A DNA stretch of 12,029 nucleotides from Natrialbaceae archaeon Tc-Br11_E2g1 (GTDB taxonomy: Archaea > Halobacteriota > Halobacteria > Halobacteriales > Natrialbaceae): the NCBI GenBank assembly GCA_001564255.1, contig LKNC01000060.1, positions 1 to 12,029 on the forward strand, given 5' to 3'. Below, one piece after another: positions 6,064 through 12,029 of this stretch (position 1 is its first letter; each line of letters starts with the position of its first letter). The notes below the pieces were generated by a model. It was given only the letters and a program-made list of their open reading frames with translations. It searched no databases and had not been told where the DNA came from. The position numbers and the translations under genes are program-made.

Positions 6064-8004
6064 TTACAGGAACCGGAACGTCTCTAAGTTCTTCGGGGCG
6101 AACGTGCGGATGTTGTACTCGTGATAGAGCGCCGAGGAGAGGTCCTGTGTCGAGCGTTCGTCACCGTGGACACACAGCACCTTCTCCGGGCGTGGGTTCA
6201 TGGTCTTCACGAAGTTCTCCAGGCCGGCTCTGTCCGCGTGGCCGGAGAAGCCGTCGACGGTTTCGACGTCGACCTCGAGTGAGAGGGTGCCCCGGCCGTT
6301 GCTGTTGTGCCCGCCGCTGTGGCCGACCTCGCCGGTCGGAATCTCGTCCCAGCCGGTCTGGATGCGCCGGCCGAGGGTCCCCTGGGCCTGGTAGCCGACG
6401 AAGACCATAGTCGAGTCCGGATCGGGACCGATGTGGCCGAGCCAGGACATGATCGGGCCGCCGGTGACCATACCCGAAGTCGAGAGGATGATACAGGGGC
6501 CGCCGTCGGCGACCTCCTGGCGTTCCTCCTCGCCGCCGTCGATGTGGTTGAACTCCTCGGCGAGGAACGGGTTCTCGTCGTCGTGGAAGATCCGATCGCG
6601 CAGGTCGTCCCGGAGGTACTCGGGGTAGGTGGTGTGGATCGCCGTCGCCTCCCAGATCATCCCGTCCAGATGCACCGGCATCGAGGGGATCTCCCCCTCG
6701 CGCATCGCCTTCTCCAAGACGAGCATGATCTCCTGGGAGCGACCGACCGCGAACGCCGGTATCAGCACTTTGCCACCCCTCTCGGCGGTCTCCCTGATCA
6801 CCTCCTTGAGTTTCTCCTCGGAATCCGCCTGGTCGGTCTGGTAGTCGTTTCGACCACCGTAGGTCGACTCGAGGACGAGCGTCTCCACGCGGGGGAAGTC
6901 GTTGACCGCACCGTTGAAAAGGCGGGTGTCGGTGTAGTGGATGTCTCCGGAAAAGGCGACGTTGTAGAGGCCGTCGCCGATGTGGAAGTGGCTCACTGCG
7001 GAGCCGAGGATGTGCCCGGCGTTGTGGAAGGTGAGTTTCACGTCCGGTGCGATGTCGGTGACGTCGCCGTACTCGAGGGGGATGGTGTGTTTGATCGCCT
7101 CGCGGACCTGCTCTGACTCGTAGGGTGGGGACCGGCCTTCCTTGGCTGCGACGTCCAGGTAGTCGAGGGTGAGCAGGCCCATCAGATCGCGCGTGGGCTC
7201 GGTACAGTAGATCGGGCCGTCGTACCCGTATTTAAACAGTAGCGGGATCAGCGCGGAGTGGTCGAGGTGGGCGTGGGTGAGCACGACCGCGTCGATCGTC
7301 TGTGGGCCCGCGCCGAGTGCCTCGGGGGCGTGCAGATAGGGAACCTCGCCCTCCGCACCCGGCTTGTCACCACAGTCGACGAGGATGCGCGTCTCGGGCG
7401 TCGAGAGGATAAAGGAGGCCCGCCCGACCTCACGACAACAGCCAAGCGTCGTGATGCGGACGTACTCGTCGTCGGACATCTCCTCGCGGTGGATCTGGCG
7501 GCCGACCTTTTCGAGTATATCGCGGCGATCGTCCCGTTCCTGTTTCAGGAAGTTCCGGACGTTCGAGACCGTCGAGGACTCGATCGGCGGCGTGCGCACG
7601 ACTTCGGGCGTCCAGCCGACCGACTTGGTGATGTCACGCAGCGTCGACCCGTGGCGGCCGATCACCATCCCCGGCTTCGCGGCCTCGATGACGACCTCGC
7701 CGGTGTCCGCGTGGAAGTCAAGGTCCGTGACGCCGGCTTCCTCCGGGATGACGTTCATGATCTCCTCGCGGGCCTCAGTCGGCCGGGAGAGGACGCTCGG
7801 GTCGGGACGGACGGTGATCCGTTTCCGGAGTTTGCTCGCGAGCTTTCGGATGAGATCGCCCTGCTGGGCGAACTTCTTCGGATCGCGCGTGTACACCACA
7901 AGCTCCGGCCCTTCGTACTTCACCGAGGAAACCGAGATGTCACCCGGTAGCTCGCTCGTGATCTTTGCTTTCAGTTCGTCGAGTTGCTGCTCTACAGTGC
8001 TCAT
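6064..8004 (-). CDS. fttA: aCPSF1/FttA, KH-domain beta-CASP ribonuclease (transcription termination factor)
   Basis: A 646-residue member of the archaeal CPSF73-like family. These are zinc-dependent endo/5'-3' exonucleases that cleave nascent RNA after U-rich tracts and end transcription; the family is near-universal in archaea. Residues 1-70 and 70-145 form two KH-like RNA-binding domains, with the KH loop IGRHG at 115-119. The metallo-beta-lactamase core follows: THAHLDHS (243-250) gives His244, His246, Asp248 and His249; His331 is in NAGHILGS; Asp354 is in FSGDIH. The beta-CASP domain starts near LESTYGG (378-384, motif A Glu379), with GFSGHAD (585-591, motif B His589) and CVHGDE (611-616, motif C His613). 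All catalytic residues are present and the length is normal. It ends 144 bp before mcmB on the same strand. I see no clear TATA box next to ATG 8004, so the leader may be long. Confidence 0.96.
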   Translation of the reverse strand: MSTVEQQLDELKAKITSELPGDISVSSVKYEGPELVVYTRDPKKFAQQGDLIRKLASKLRKRITVRPDPSVLSRPTEAREEIMNVIPEEAGVTDLDFHADTGEVVIEAAKPGMVIGRHGSTLRDITKSVGWTPEVVRTPPIESSTVSNVRNFLKQERDDRRDILEKVGRQIHREEMSDDEYVRITTLGCCREVGRASFILSTPETRILVDCGDKPGAEGEVPYLHAPEALGAGPQTIDAVVLTHAHLDHSALIPLLFKYGYDGPIYCTEPTRDLMGLLTLDYLDVAAKEGRSPPYESEQVREAIKHTIPLEYGDVTDIAPDVKLTFHNAGHILGSAVSHFHIGDGLYNVAFSGDIHYTDTRLFNGAVNDFPRVETLVLESTYGGRNDYQTDQADSEEKLKEVIRETAERGGKVLIPAFAVGRSQEIMLVLEKAMREGEIPSMPVHLDGMIWEATAIHTTYPEYLRDDLRDRIFHDDENPFLAEEFNHIDGGEEERQEVADGGPCIILSTSGMVTGGPIMSWLGHIGPDPDSTMVFVGYQAQGTLGRRIQTGWDEIPTGEVGHSGGHNSNGRGTLSLEVDVETVDGFSGHADRAGLENFVKTMNPRPEKVLCVHGDERSTQDLSSALYHEYNIRTFAPKNLETFRFL

Positions 8005-8328
8005 ATTCCAAAGAGAGGGTTCACGTCACCCCGTTCGCGGACGGGCGTGCCCTTCGTCCGGCCGGACCCACCCACTCGCCGATCGCGTGATCGACGCCGG
8101 GGGAGACGGGACGTGCAGGTCACGTTCTCCAGTGAGTACCACGAAGTCCGTCTCATAACGTCTCTGTCCCCGATCATCTGTGGGTGGCCGTGTCGCGACG
8201 GACACGACTCCAGGTCTGTCCTGGTCCGTGCGGGAAGATTCCAGGGAGAACCCGCTTACTCGAGGCTATTCCGTCCGTGGTATAAAAGCCTTCGCAAACG
8301 TAAGGGGGTGTCACACCGAACGACGGCT
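8005..8328. other. Divergent intergenic region between fttA and the 8329 gene
   Basis: I see no supported gene here. Reading frames run through it, but the protein-like part of the plus-strand frame begins only at 8329. Near fttA lies an inverted-repeat cluster: CGGAC GGGC GT GCCC TTC GTCCG at 8038-8060 (a 9-pair hairpin with a 3-nt bulge), overlapping the perfect 12-bp palindrome GTCCGGCCGGAC at 8056-8067. In an fttA transcript these would be in the leader. The right end holds a strong TATA box at 8281 for the plus-strand gene. Confidence 0.6.
8281..8288 (+). promoter_or_regulatory. TATA box of the 8329 gene
   Basis: TATAAAAG is the best TATA match in the window and stands 41-48 bp upstream of ATG 8329. 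The start of transcription would fall near 8308-8312, giving a leader of about 18-20 nt. This position rules out the long in-frame extension upstream and supports 8329 as the true start. Confidence 0.65.
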
Positions 8329-8811
8329 ATGGAACTCACGCCCGACCGCGTCGCCGCCGAGCGCGACTGGATCGTCGACCGAACGGACACCGTCGTCCCG
8401 ATCATCAACGACGTTCGCGAGGACCTCGGGGAGGTCTTCGAGACCGACGTCGCCCACGTCACCGAGAGCCAGTACGAACGGGAGGTCGACGTCGTCTTCG
8501 CCGACGGCGACCTCGCGGTCAACGTCGCCGCGATGGTCGCCATCCTCCGGGAGTTAGACGTCGAAAACGACTATCCCGGCTTCATCGTCGACGAGATCCT
8601 GGGTCGAGAACTCGCGGCGACCATCGCCGGCACCCAGCCACTCCGTACGCTTGGCGAGGCGACCTTCCACTACGCCGACGTCCACGTCCACGGGCCCGAG
8701 GGCGAAAACGCCGGCGTCGACGACTTAGAGGCCGCACTCGCCGCCGGGTTTCAAGAACGGATCCCGGGCTGGACGTGGACCGAGCGGGAGAGTCCGTTCA
8801 CCCTCGAGTGA
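8329..8811 (+). CDS. Uncharacterised acidic haloarchaeal protein
   Basis: This is a 160-residue soluble, acidic protein with no signal peptide or membrane segment. The frame is open far upstream, but ATG 8329 (MELTPDRVAAERDW) is chosen from the TATA box and from where haloarchaeal-looking protein begins. It has an alternating helix/strand pattern: helical 5-37, a strand-like VDVVFADGDLAVNVAAMVAILREL (53-76), a Pro/Gly turn, then IVDEILGRELAATIAGTQPLRTLGEATFHYADVHVHG (86-122). The HYADVHVHG part has three histidines and an aspartate that could bind a metal, but this is only a pattern. I do not recognise a named family. The gene stands alone between divergent fttA and the convergent lipoprotein gene. 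Codon use is like its neighbours, apart from two TTA leucine codons, both before GA-starting codons. Confidence 0.85.
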   Translation: MELTPDRVAAERDWIVDRTDTVVPIINDVREDLGEVFETDVAHVTESQYEREVDVVFADGDLAVNVAAMVAILRELDVENDYPGFIVDEILGRELAATIAGTQPLRTLGEATFHYADVHVHGPEGENAGVDDLEAALAAGFQERIPGWTWTERESPFTLE

Positions 8812-8967
8812 GACTGACGGGGGAAAATCCCGGCGGGCTTTCGCCGCCAGTAGTGGGATCGATGTCCGACGGGTCCGGGCCGCTCGCCACCGGACGGCGT
8901 CCGACTTCTCCGCTCGCTGTTCTCTGCGTTGCTCGACCGGCTGGGTACGGGGTTTCCTCTGACAGTG
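8812..8967. other. Convergent intergenic region with weak hairpins
   Basis: These 156 bp separate the stops of two convergent genes. I see only weak stem-loops: GGGA-AAA-TCCC at 8821-8831 and CGGCG / CGCCG at 8831-8846. No T-run follows either, so a terminator role is only a guess. Confidence 0.3.
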
Positions 8968-9522
8968 TTACTCGTCGTCCTCGGTCCCGTCGTCACCCTC
9001 TTGGTCCTCGGTCCCGTCCTCTTCGTCGGCTTCTGGGTCTTCTTCGGGGGCCTCTCCCTCCTCTGGGAGTTCCTCGGGCAGTTGCTCTTGTTGTTGCTGT
9101 TGTTGTTCCATCTGTTCGACGACCGTGCTGTAGACGACGCCCGGCGAGAGACTCTCGACGTAGCCGTGTTTGAGTTCGTCGACGAGGGCTTCCGGCGATC
9201 CGTCGACCAGGAACGCCTGTTCGTGGTTTTCGACGATCGACAGCCCGTCGGTCTCCTCGACTGCCTGCTCGAAGTTCGGGATCGCGTCCTCAGCCAGTTG
9301 GGCGAACTCCTGTTGGGCTTCCTGCATGTCCATCTCCCCTTCCTCGATCGCCGCCTGGAGTTCGAGTTGCTCTGCTGCAGGCGGACCCGCAAACACCGTC
9401 ACGTAGTCGGCGTGTGGGTCGTCGGAACTCATCGGATTGAGGCTCGAACAGCCGGCGACCGCCGCCGTCGCGCTTACCCCTGTAAGCTGGAGGAACCGTC
9501 GCCGGTTGTGGAAATTCGTCAT
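8968..9522 (-). CDS. Tat-exported lipoprotein with Gln-rich and acidic tail
   Basis: A 184-residue precursor. The N-terminus has the twin-arginine motif NRRRFLQL (6-13), a short hydrophobic region and the lipobox AVAGC with Cys25 as the lipidation site, typical of haloarchaeal Tat lipoproteins on the outer face of the membrane. The mature part has a likely helical region at 46-90 (AAEQLELQAAIEEGEMDMQEAQQEFAQLAEDAIPNF), then a mixed region ending near YSTVVEQM (131-138). A run of six Gln (140-145) and a Pro/Glu/Asp-rich tail (148-184) with two GTED units follow. The tail is probably disordered and suited to high salt. At the DNA level a 15-bp unit (GTCCTCGGTCCCGTC) occurs at 8977-8991 and 9004-9018, so the tail has grown by internal duplication and may vary in length between strains. 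I do not recognise a family or ligand. It is divergent from pyk. Confidence 0.87.
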   Translation of the reverse strand: MTNFHNRRRFLQLTGVSATAAVAGCSSLNPMSSDDPHADYVTVFAGPPAAEQLELQAAIEEGEMDMQEAQQEFAQLAEDAIPNFEQAVEETDGLSIVENHEQAFLVDGSPEALVDELKHGYVESLSPGVVYSTVVEQMEQQQQQQEQLPEELPEEGEAPEEDPEADEEDGTEDQEGDDGTEDDE

Positions 9523-9630
9523 TATATCTCCGGGTCAGGGGCGAAGACAAGAAGGGCTTTCGGTGCCCGTTCGAAACGACAGCCGATATGCTGTGTCGCG
9601 GTGGCTCGATCGCTCACACGGTCGACGGTG

Positions 9631-9647
9631 TAATCCACGGCTTTTTC
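9631..9647 (+). promoter_or_regulatory. Possible pyk promoter element
   Basis: In the 148-bp divergent space between the lipoprotein and pyk starts, TAATCCA (9631-9637) followed by CTTTTTC (9641-9647) is the most AT-rich stretch upstream of pyk, 24-40 bp before the ATG. It fits a short-leader promoter but is a poor TATA match. No clear element is seen for the lipoprotein gene. Confidence 0.3.
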
Positions 9648-9670
9648 GGCCGCCAGCGCTACTCCTGGAT

Positions 9671-11428
9671 ATGAGAAACGCGAAGATCGTCTGCACGCTG
9701 GGGCCCGCCTCGAGTGACCCGCGTACGATCCGGGACCTCGCCGAGGCCGGGATGGCCGTCGCCCGGCTGAACGCGAGCCACGGCTGCACCGACGACCGTG
9801 CGGACCTCGCCGAGAACGTCCGCCTGGTCGACGAGGCACGGGCCGAACCCGTCGCCGTCATGCTCGACTTGCAGGGGCCGGAGGTCCGGACCGCACCGTT
9901 ACCCGACGGGGAGACGGTCACCCTCGAGACGGGATCGAGGATCCGCTACGTCGAGAGCGAGGGGGCGACCCCGGAGGAAATCGGCCTCTCGCTGTCGATC
10001 GACGGCGTCTCGCCCGGCGACCGCGTCCTGCTTTCGGATGGGATGATCGAGACGACGGTCGTCGACGTCGACGGCGAGGGGATCGTCGCAGCGGTCGACA
10101 GCGGCGGCGAACTGGCCGGGCGACAGGGCGTGAACGTCCCCGGCGTCGACCTCGATCTCGAGATCGTCACCGAGGAAGACCGTGCGGAACTCGAGATGGC
10201 CGCGGAGGTCGGCGTGGACTTCGTGGCGGCGAGTTTCGTCCGGGACGCCGAGGACGTCTACGAGGTCAGCGAAGTACTCGAGGAACTCGACGCCGACATT
10301 CCGATCGTCTCGAAGATCGAGCGTGCGGGCGCGGTCGAGAACTTAGACGGGATCATCGAGGCGTCATACGGGATCATGGTCGCTCGTGGGGACCTGGGTG
10401 TCGAGTGTCCGATGGAGGACGTGCCGATGATTCAAAAACGGATCGTCCGCCGGTGTCGGAACGCGGGTGTGCCCGTTATCACGGCCACGGAAATGCTCGA
10501 CTCGATGGTCGAGGCCCGGCGACCGACCCGCGCGGAGGCCTCGGACGTCGCAAACGCAGTCCTCGACGGCACCGACGCGGTGATGCTCTCGGCTGAGACC
10601 GCCGTCGGGGACCACCCCGTCGCGGTCGTCGAGGCGATGGACCGGATCGTCCGGCAAGTAGAGGGGTCCGAGGAGTACGCCGGGGCTCTCGAACGGTGGG
10701 TGCCAGAGGCGGGTGAGGCCCGGACGGACGCTTTGGCACGCGCTGGACGGTACCTCGCCCGGGACGTCGAGGCCGACGCGGTCGTCGCGGCGACCGAATC
10801 GGGATACACCGCACTGAAGACGGCCAAGTACCGCCCAACCGTCCCCGTCGTCGCCTCGACGCCGACTCAAGACGTCCGGCGCAAACTCGCCCTCTCGTGG
10901 GGCGTGACGCCCCTTTATGCCTCGGTTTCGGACCAGGGTGCTGACGCCGTTATCGAAAAAGCCGTCCAGTCGGCACTCGACGCCGGCGTGGCCGACAGCG
11001 GCGATACCGTGGTCGTTCTCTGTGGGATGATGACCGACCTCGAGGGGGCGAACACGACGAACATGCTGAAAGTCCACGTCGCGGCAGACACGATGGCGAC
11101 CGGCCGGGTCGTCGTCGAGGGGCGGGCCGTCGGGCCGGTCGTCAACGCGCCGGACGGGGATCTGACCGACGCTCCCGAGGGGGCAGTCGTCTCCCTCGGC
11201 CCGGAGTTCGACGCTCAGTTCCGGGGCGATCTGGGGAAGATCGCCGCCATCGTCGACACACGCCGTGGCATGACCGGCTACCCCGCGCTGGTCGCCCGTG
11301 AGATGGACGTCCCGATGATAAGCGACGCCGACGTCTCCGACCTCGAGGGTGGGGTGGTCGTCACCGTCGACGCCGAACGGGGCGTGGTCTACGCGGGCGA
11401 CATCGAGGACCGACGAACGCGCGGGTAG
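9671..11428 (+). CDS. pyk: Pyruvate kinase with extra C-terminal PEP-utiliser-like domain
   Basis: This 585-residue enzyme converts phosphoenolpyruvate and ADP to pyruvate and ATP in the cytosol. Active-site landmarks are KIVCTLGPAS (5-14), RLNASHG (32-38, with Arg32 and the K-binding Asn34/Ser36), DLQGPEVR (66-73), IVSKIERAGAVEN (212-224, catalytic Lys215, metal ligand Glu217), ARGDLGVE (238-245, Asp241), TATEMLDSM (271-279) and the AET of LSAET (306-310). The A domain, B domain (about 72-155) and C domain (about 345-475) are followed by an extra domain (about 476-578) like the swivelling domain of PEP-utilising enzymes, as in some Bacillus-type kinases. In it the usual TSHAAIVARE histidine is Tyr (MTGYPALVARE, 534-543). 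ATG 9671 is chosen because MRNAKIVCTLGP is the normal start; the frame is open upstream to 9437 but that part is not protein-like. The next gene follows 38 bp after the stop. Confidence 0.96.
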   Translation: MRNAKIVCTLGPASSDPRTIRDLAEAGMAVARLNASHGCTDDRADLAENVRLVDEARAEPVAVMLDLQGPEVRTAPLPDGETVTLETGSRIRYVESEGATPEEIGLSLSIDGVSPGDRVLLSDGMIETTVVDVDGEGIVAAVDSGGELAGRQGVNVPGVDLDLEIVTEEDRAELEMAAEVGVDFVAASFVRDAEDVYEVSEVLEELDADIPIVSKIERAGAVENLDGIIEASYGIMVARGDLGVECPMEDVPMIQKRIVRRCRNAGVPVITATEMLDSMVEARRPTRAEASDVANAVLDGTDAVMLSAETAVGDHPVAVVEAMDRIVRQVEGSEEYAGALERWVPEAGEARTDALARAGRYLARDVEADAVVAATESGYTALKTAKYRPTVPVVASTPTQDVRRKLALSWGVTPLYASVSDQGADAVIEKAVQSALDAGVADSGDTVVVLCGMMTDLEGANTTNMLKVHVAADTMATGRVVVEGRAVGPVVNAPDGDLTDAPEGAVVSLGPEFDAQFRGDLGKIAAIVDTRRGMTGYPALVAREMDVPMISDADVSDLEGGVVVTVDAERGVVYAGDIEDRRTRG

Positions 11429-11436
11429 GACGGCGG

Positions 11437-11442
11437 TTTTTT
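11437..11442 (+). terminator. T-tract after pyk
   Basis: Six T residues lie 9 nt after the pyk stop, preceded by GGCGG and with no stable hairpin. Archaeal termination generally happens at such U-tracts, assisted by FttA (encoded at 6064-8004). The same T-rich stretch also lies 25-30 bp before the next ATG, so it might instead act as a weak promoter element for that gene. Confidence 0.4.
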
Positions 11443-11466
11443 GCGTCCGGGGCCCTTGTTCCCGGT

Positions 11467-11841
11467 ATGGCAGAAGACGCGGCGGGTTCGGATCCGGACG
11501 CTGGTGGGAATCGCCCCGAGGGAGACGACGGGAGTTCCGTCGAGTGGGGTGACACCGAACCCGAGCGACGTGACGGCCCGCGGTTCTCGGTAGACGACCT
11601 CGAGGGCGAGAGCTCGGACGGGCCAGAGCGAATCCCGATGACTCTCGGTGGCCGGGACGGTCGGTCGTCCGCGGCGGACGACCCCGAACCCGAAGCCGAC
11701 GAGGACGCGATCGGCCCCGAACCCGGGTCGGCACCGATCGAACGCGAGGAACTGCACCTCGAGAACGCGGTGTTCGTCCTGCTCGGGGCGATCACGATGG
11801 TTCTGGTACTCGTTCGCCTCGTCTCACTCGGCTTCGGGTGA
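11467..11841 (+). CDS. Small acidic protein with C-terminal membrane anchor
   Basis: A 124-residue protein. Residues 1-95 are highly acidic and rich in Asp, Glu, Gly, Ser and Pro, with little predicted structure. The last 26 residues (ENAVFVLLGAITMVLVLVRLVSLGFG) hold a single strong hydrophobic segment (about 101-122), after EELHL. There is no signal peptide, so this looks like a tail-anchored protein with its bulk in the cytosol, or a membrane subunit with a disordered arm. I do not recognise the family with confidence, though haloarchaea have many proteins of this form. It follows pyk by 38 bp on the same strand, but the T-tract between them leaves co-transcription uncertain. Codon use and the IEREELHLENAVF junction make it a likely real gene despite low complexity. 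Confidence 0.75.
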   Translation: MAEDAAGSDPDAGGNRPEGDDGSSVEWGDTEPERRDGPRFSVDDLEGESSDGPERIPMTLGGRDGRSSAADDPEPEADEDAIGPEPGSAPIEREELHLENAVFVLLGAITMVLVLVRLVSLGFG

Positions 11842-11962
11842 GTGTATCGGACGGGGCTGTGTAACTGTTACGAAATTCAGTAAGATGTAGTAGTAGTTAG
11901 TACTGATTCACCGACCACTTTCAGTATGGTTGGCGAATATTTTTCTTCGTGGTGGTTGTAGT
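11842..11962. other. AT-richer intergenic region with short repeats
   Basis: This stretch is clearly richer in A and T than its surroundings and has no gene. It holds an 11-bp palindrome, GTAAC-T-GTTAC (11861-11871). The hexamer TCAGTA occurs three times: plus strand at 11877-11882 and 11921-11926, inverted as TACTGA at 11901-11906. A TAG-rich run sits near 11887-11900 and a TATA-like AATATTTTT at 11936-11944. It looks like a regulated promoter region for a gene to the right. Confidence 0.45.
11936..11944 (+). promoter_or_regulatory. Possible TATA box for a gene at the right edge
   Basis: AATATTTTT would place transcription start near 11965, consistent with a leaderless mRNA starting at ATG 11963 or with a short leader for ATG 11976. 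It lies just after the TCAGTA repeats. The assignment is by position and composition only. Confidence 0.35.
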
Positions 11963-12029
11963 ATGGTCTGTCACGATGACCGCGACCATCGGCCTACATG
12001 GACGCTCTGGGCGGTCAGCGTGGCGGCCA
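11963..12029 (+). CDS. Possible 5' end of a gene cut by the window edge
   Basis: From ATG 11963 the frame reads MVCHDDRDHRPTW then LWAVSVAA to the window end, 22 codons, with third positions that turn GC-rich and a hydrophobic trend after a polar start, as at the N-terminus of a membrane or exported protein. ATG 11976 in another frame is also open but has weaker codon use, and a third frame is open from ATG 11998. With so little sequence no family can be named. Confidence 0.3.
   Translation, partial: MVCHDDRDHRPTWTLWAVSVAA

Noticed and set aside
6307..7116. A 269-residue plus-strand frame within fttA
   Set aside because: It is antisense to the conserved catalytic core of fttA and shows no domain of its own.
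7984..8328. N-terminal extension of the 8329 gene
   Set aside because: The extension overlaps the fttA start, contains the TATA box of the gene itself and is not haloarchaeal-like in composition.
8812..8967. Intrinsic terminators between the convergent genes
   Set aside because: The stems are only 4-5 bp and lack a T-run on either strand, so they are noted only as weak structure.
9437..9670. N-terminal extension of pyruvate kinase
   Set aside because: Pyruvate kinases begin right at the KIVCTLGP motif; the upstream part overlaps the lipoprotein gene and is not conserved-looking.
10364..11734. A 456-residue minus-strand frame opposite pyk
   Set aside because: It is rich in Arg, Asp, His and Pro, as expected from the antisense of haloarchaeal codons, and lies against a well-supported pyruvate kinase.
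11842..11962. Insertion-sequence end or attachment site
   Set aside because: The short repeats have no flanking target duplication, tRNA or transposase nearby, so a regulatory region is the simpler reading.

Overview
The window reads as an ordinary chromosomal segment of a halophilic archaeon (class Halobacteria). The signs are high GC, strongly acidic proteins, archaeal TATA boxes with very short leaders, an archaeal transcription factor B, an archaeal KH/beta-CASP ribonuclease, menaquinone genes, a Tat-type lipoprotein and a haloarchaeal-style short HTH regulator. I see no insertion sequence, integrase, tRNA, rRNA, CRISPR array or phage gene. Gene content and coding style are uniform, so there is no clear sign of recent transfer.

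Layout. 1-1642 (minus strand): menF (isochorismate synthase) followed by the 5' part of menD, overlapping by 4 bp; these catalyse the first two committed steps of menaquinone synthesis. 1792-3442 (plus strand): a small haloarchaeal HTH-like protein, a hairpin-rich non-coding stretch of about 270 bp, then a TFB general transcription factor gene with a clear TATA box. 3452-5919 (minus strand): a probable operon of the methylmalonyl-CoA mutase B12-binding subunit, its GTPase chaperone MeaB (4-bp overlap) and an alpha/beta-hydrolase-fold protein that seems to lack the usual catalytic histidine. 6064-8004 (minus strand): aCPSF1/FttA, the archaeal termination ribonuclease. 8329-8811 (plus strand): an uncharacterised acidic protein with a textbook TATA box. 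8968-9522 (minus strand): a Tat-exported lipoprotein with a poly-Gln and acidic tail. 9671-11841 (plus strand): pyruvate kinase with an extra C-terminal PEP-utiliser-like domain, a T-tract, then a small acidic C-terminally membrane-anchored protein. 11842-12029: an AT-richer intergenic region with short repeats, a TATA-like box and perhaps the start of another gene.

Functionally the segment combines respiratory quinone synthesis, propionyl/methylmalonyl-CoA metabolism, the last step of glycolysis and two core transcription factors (initiation by TFB, termination by FttA). I did not find a convincing new multigene system. The best leads are local: the hydrolase with an altered triad, the altered phosphotransfer-type domain on pyruvate kinase, the structured DNA upstream of tfb and fttA, the repeat-bearing intergenic region at the right edge, and the unassigned proteins at 8329, 8968 and 11467.
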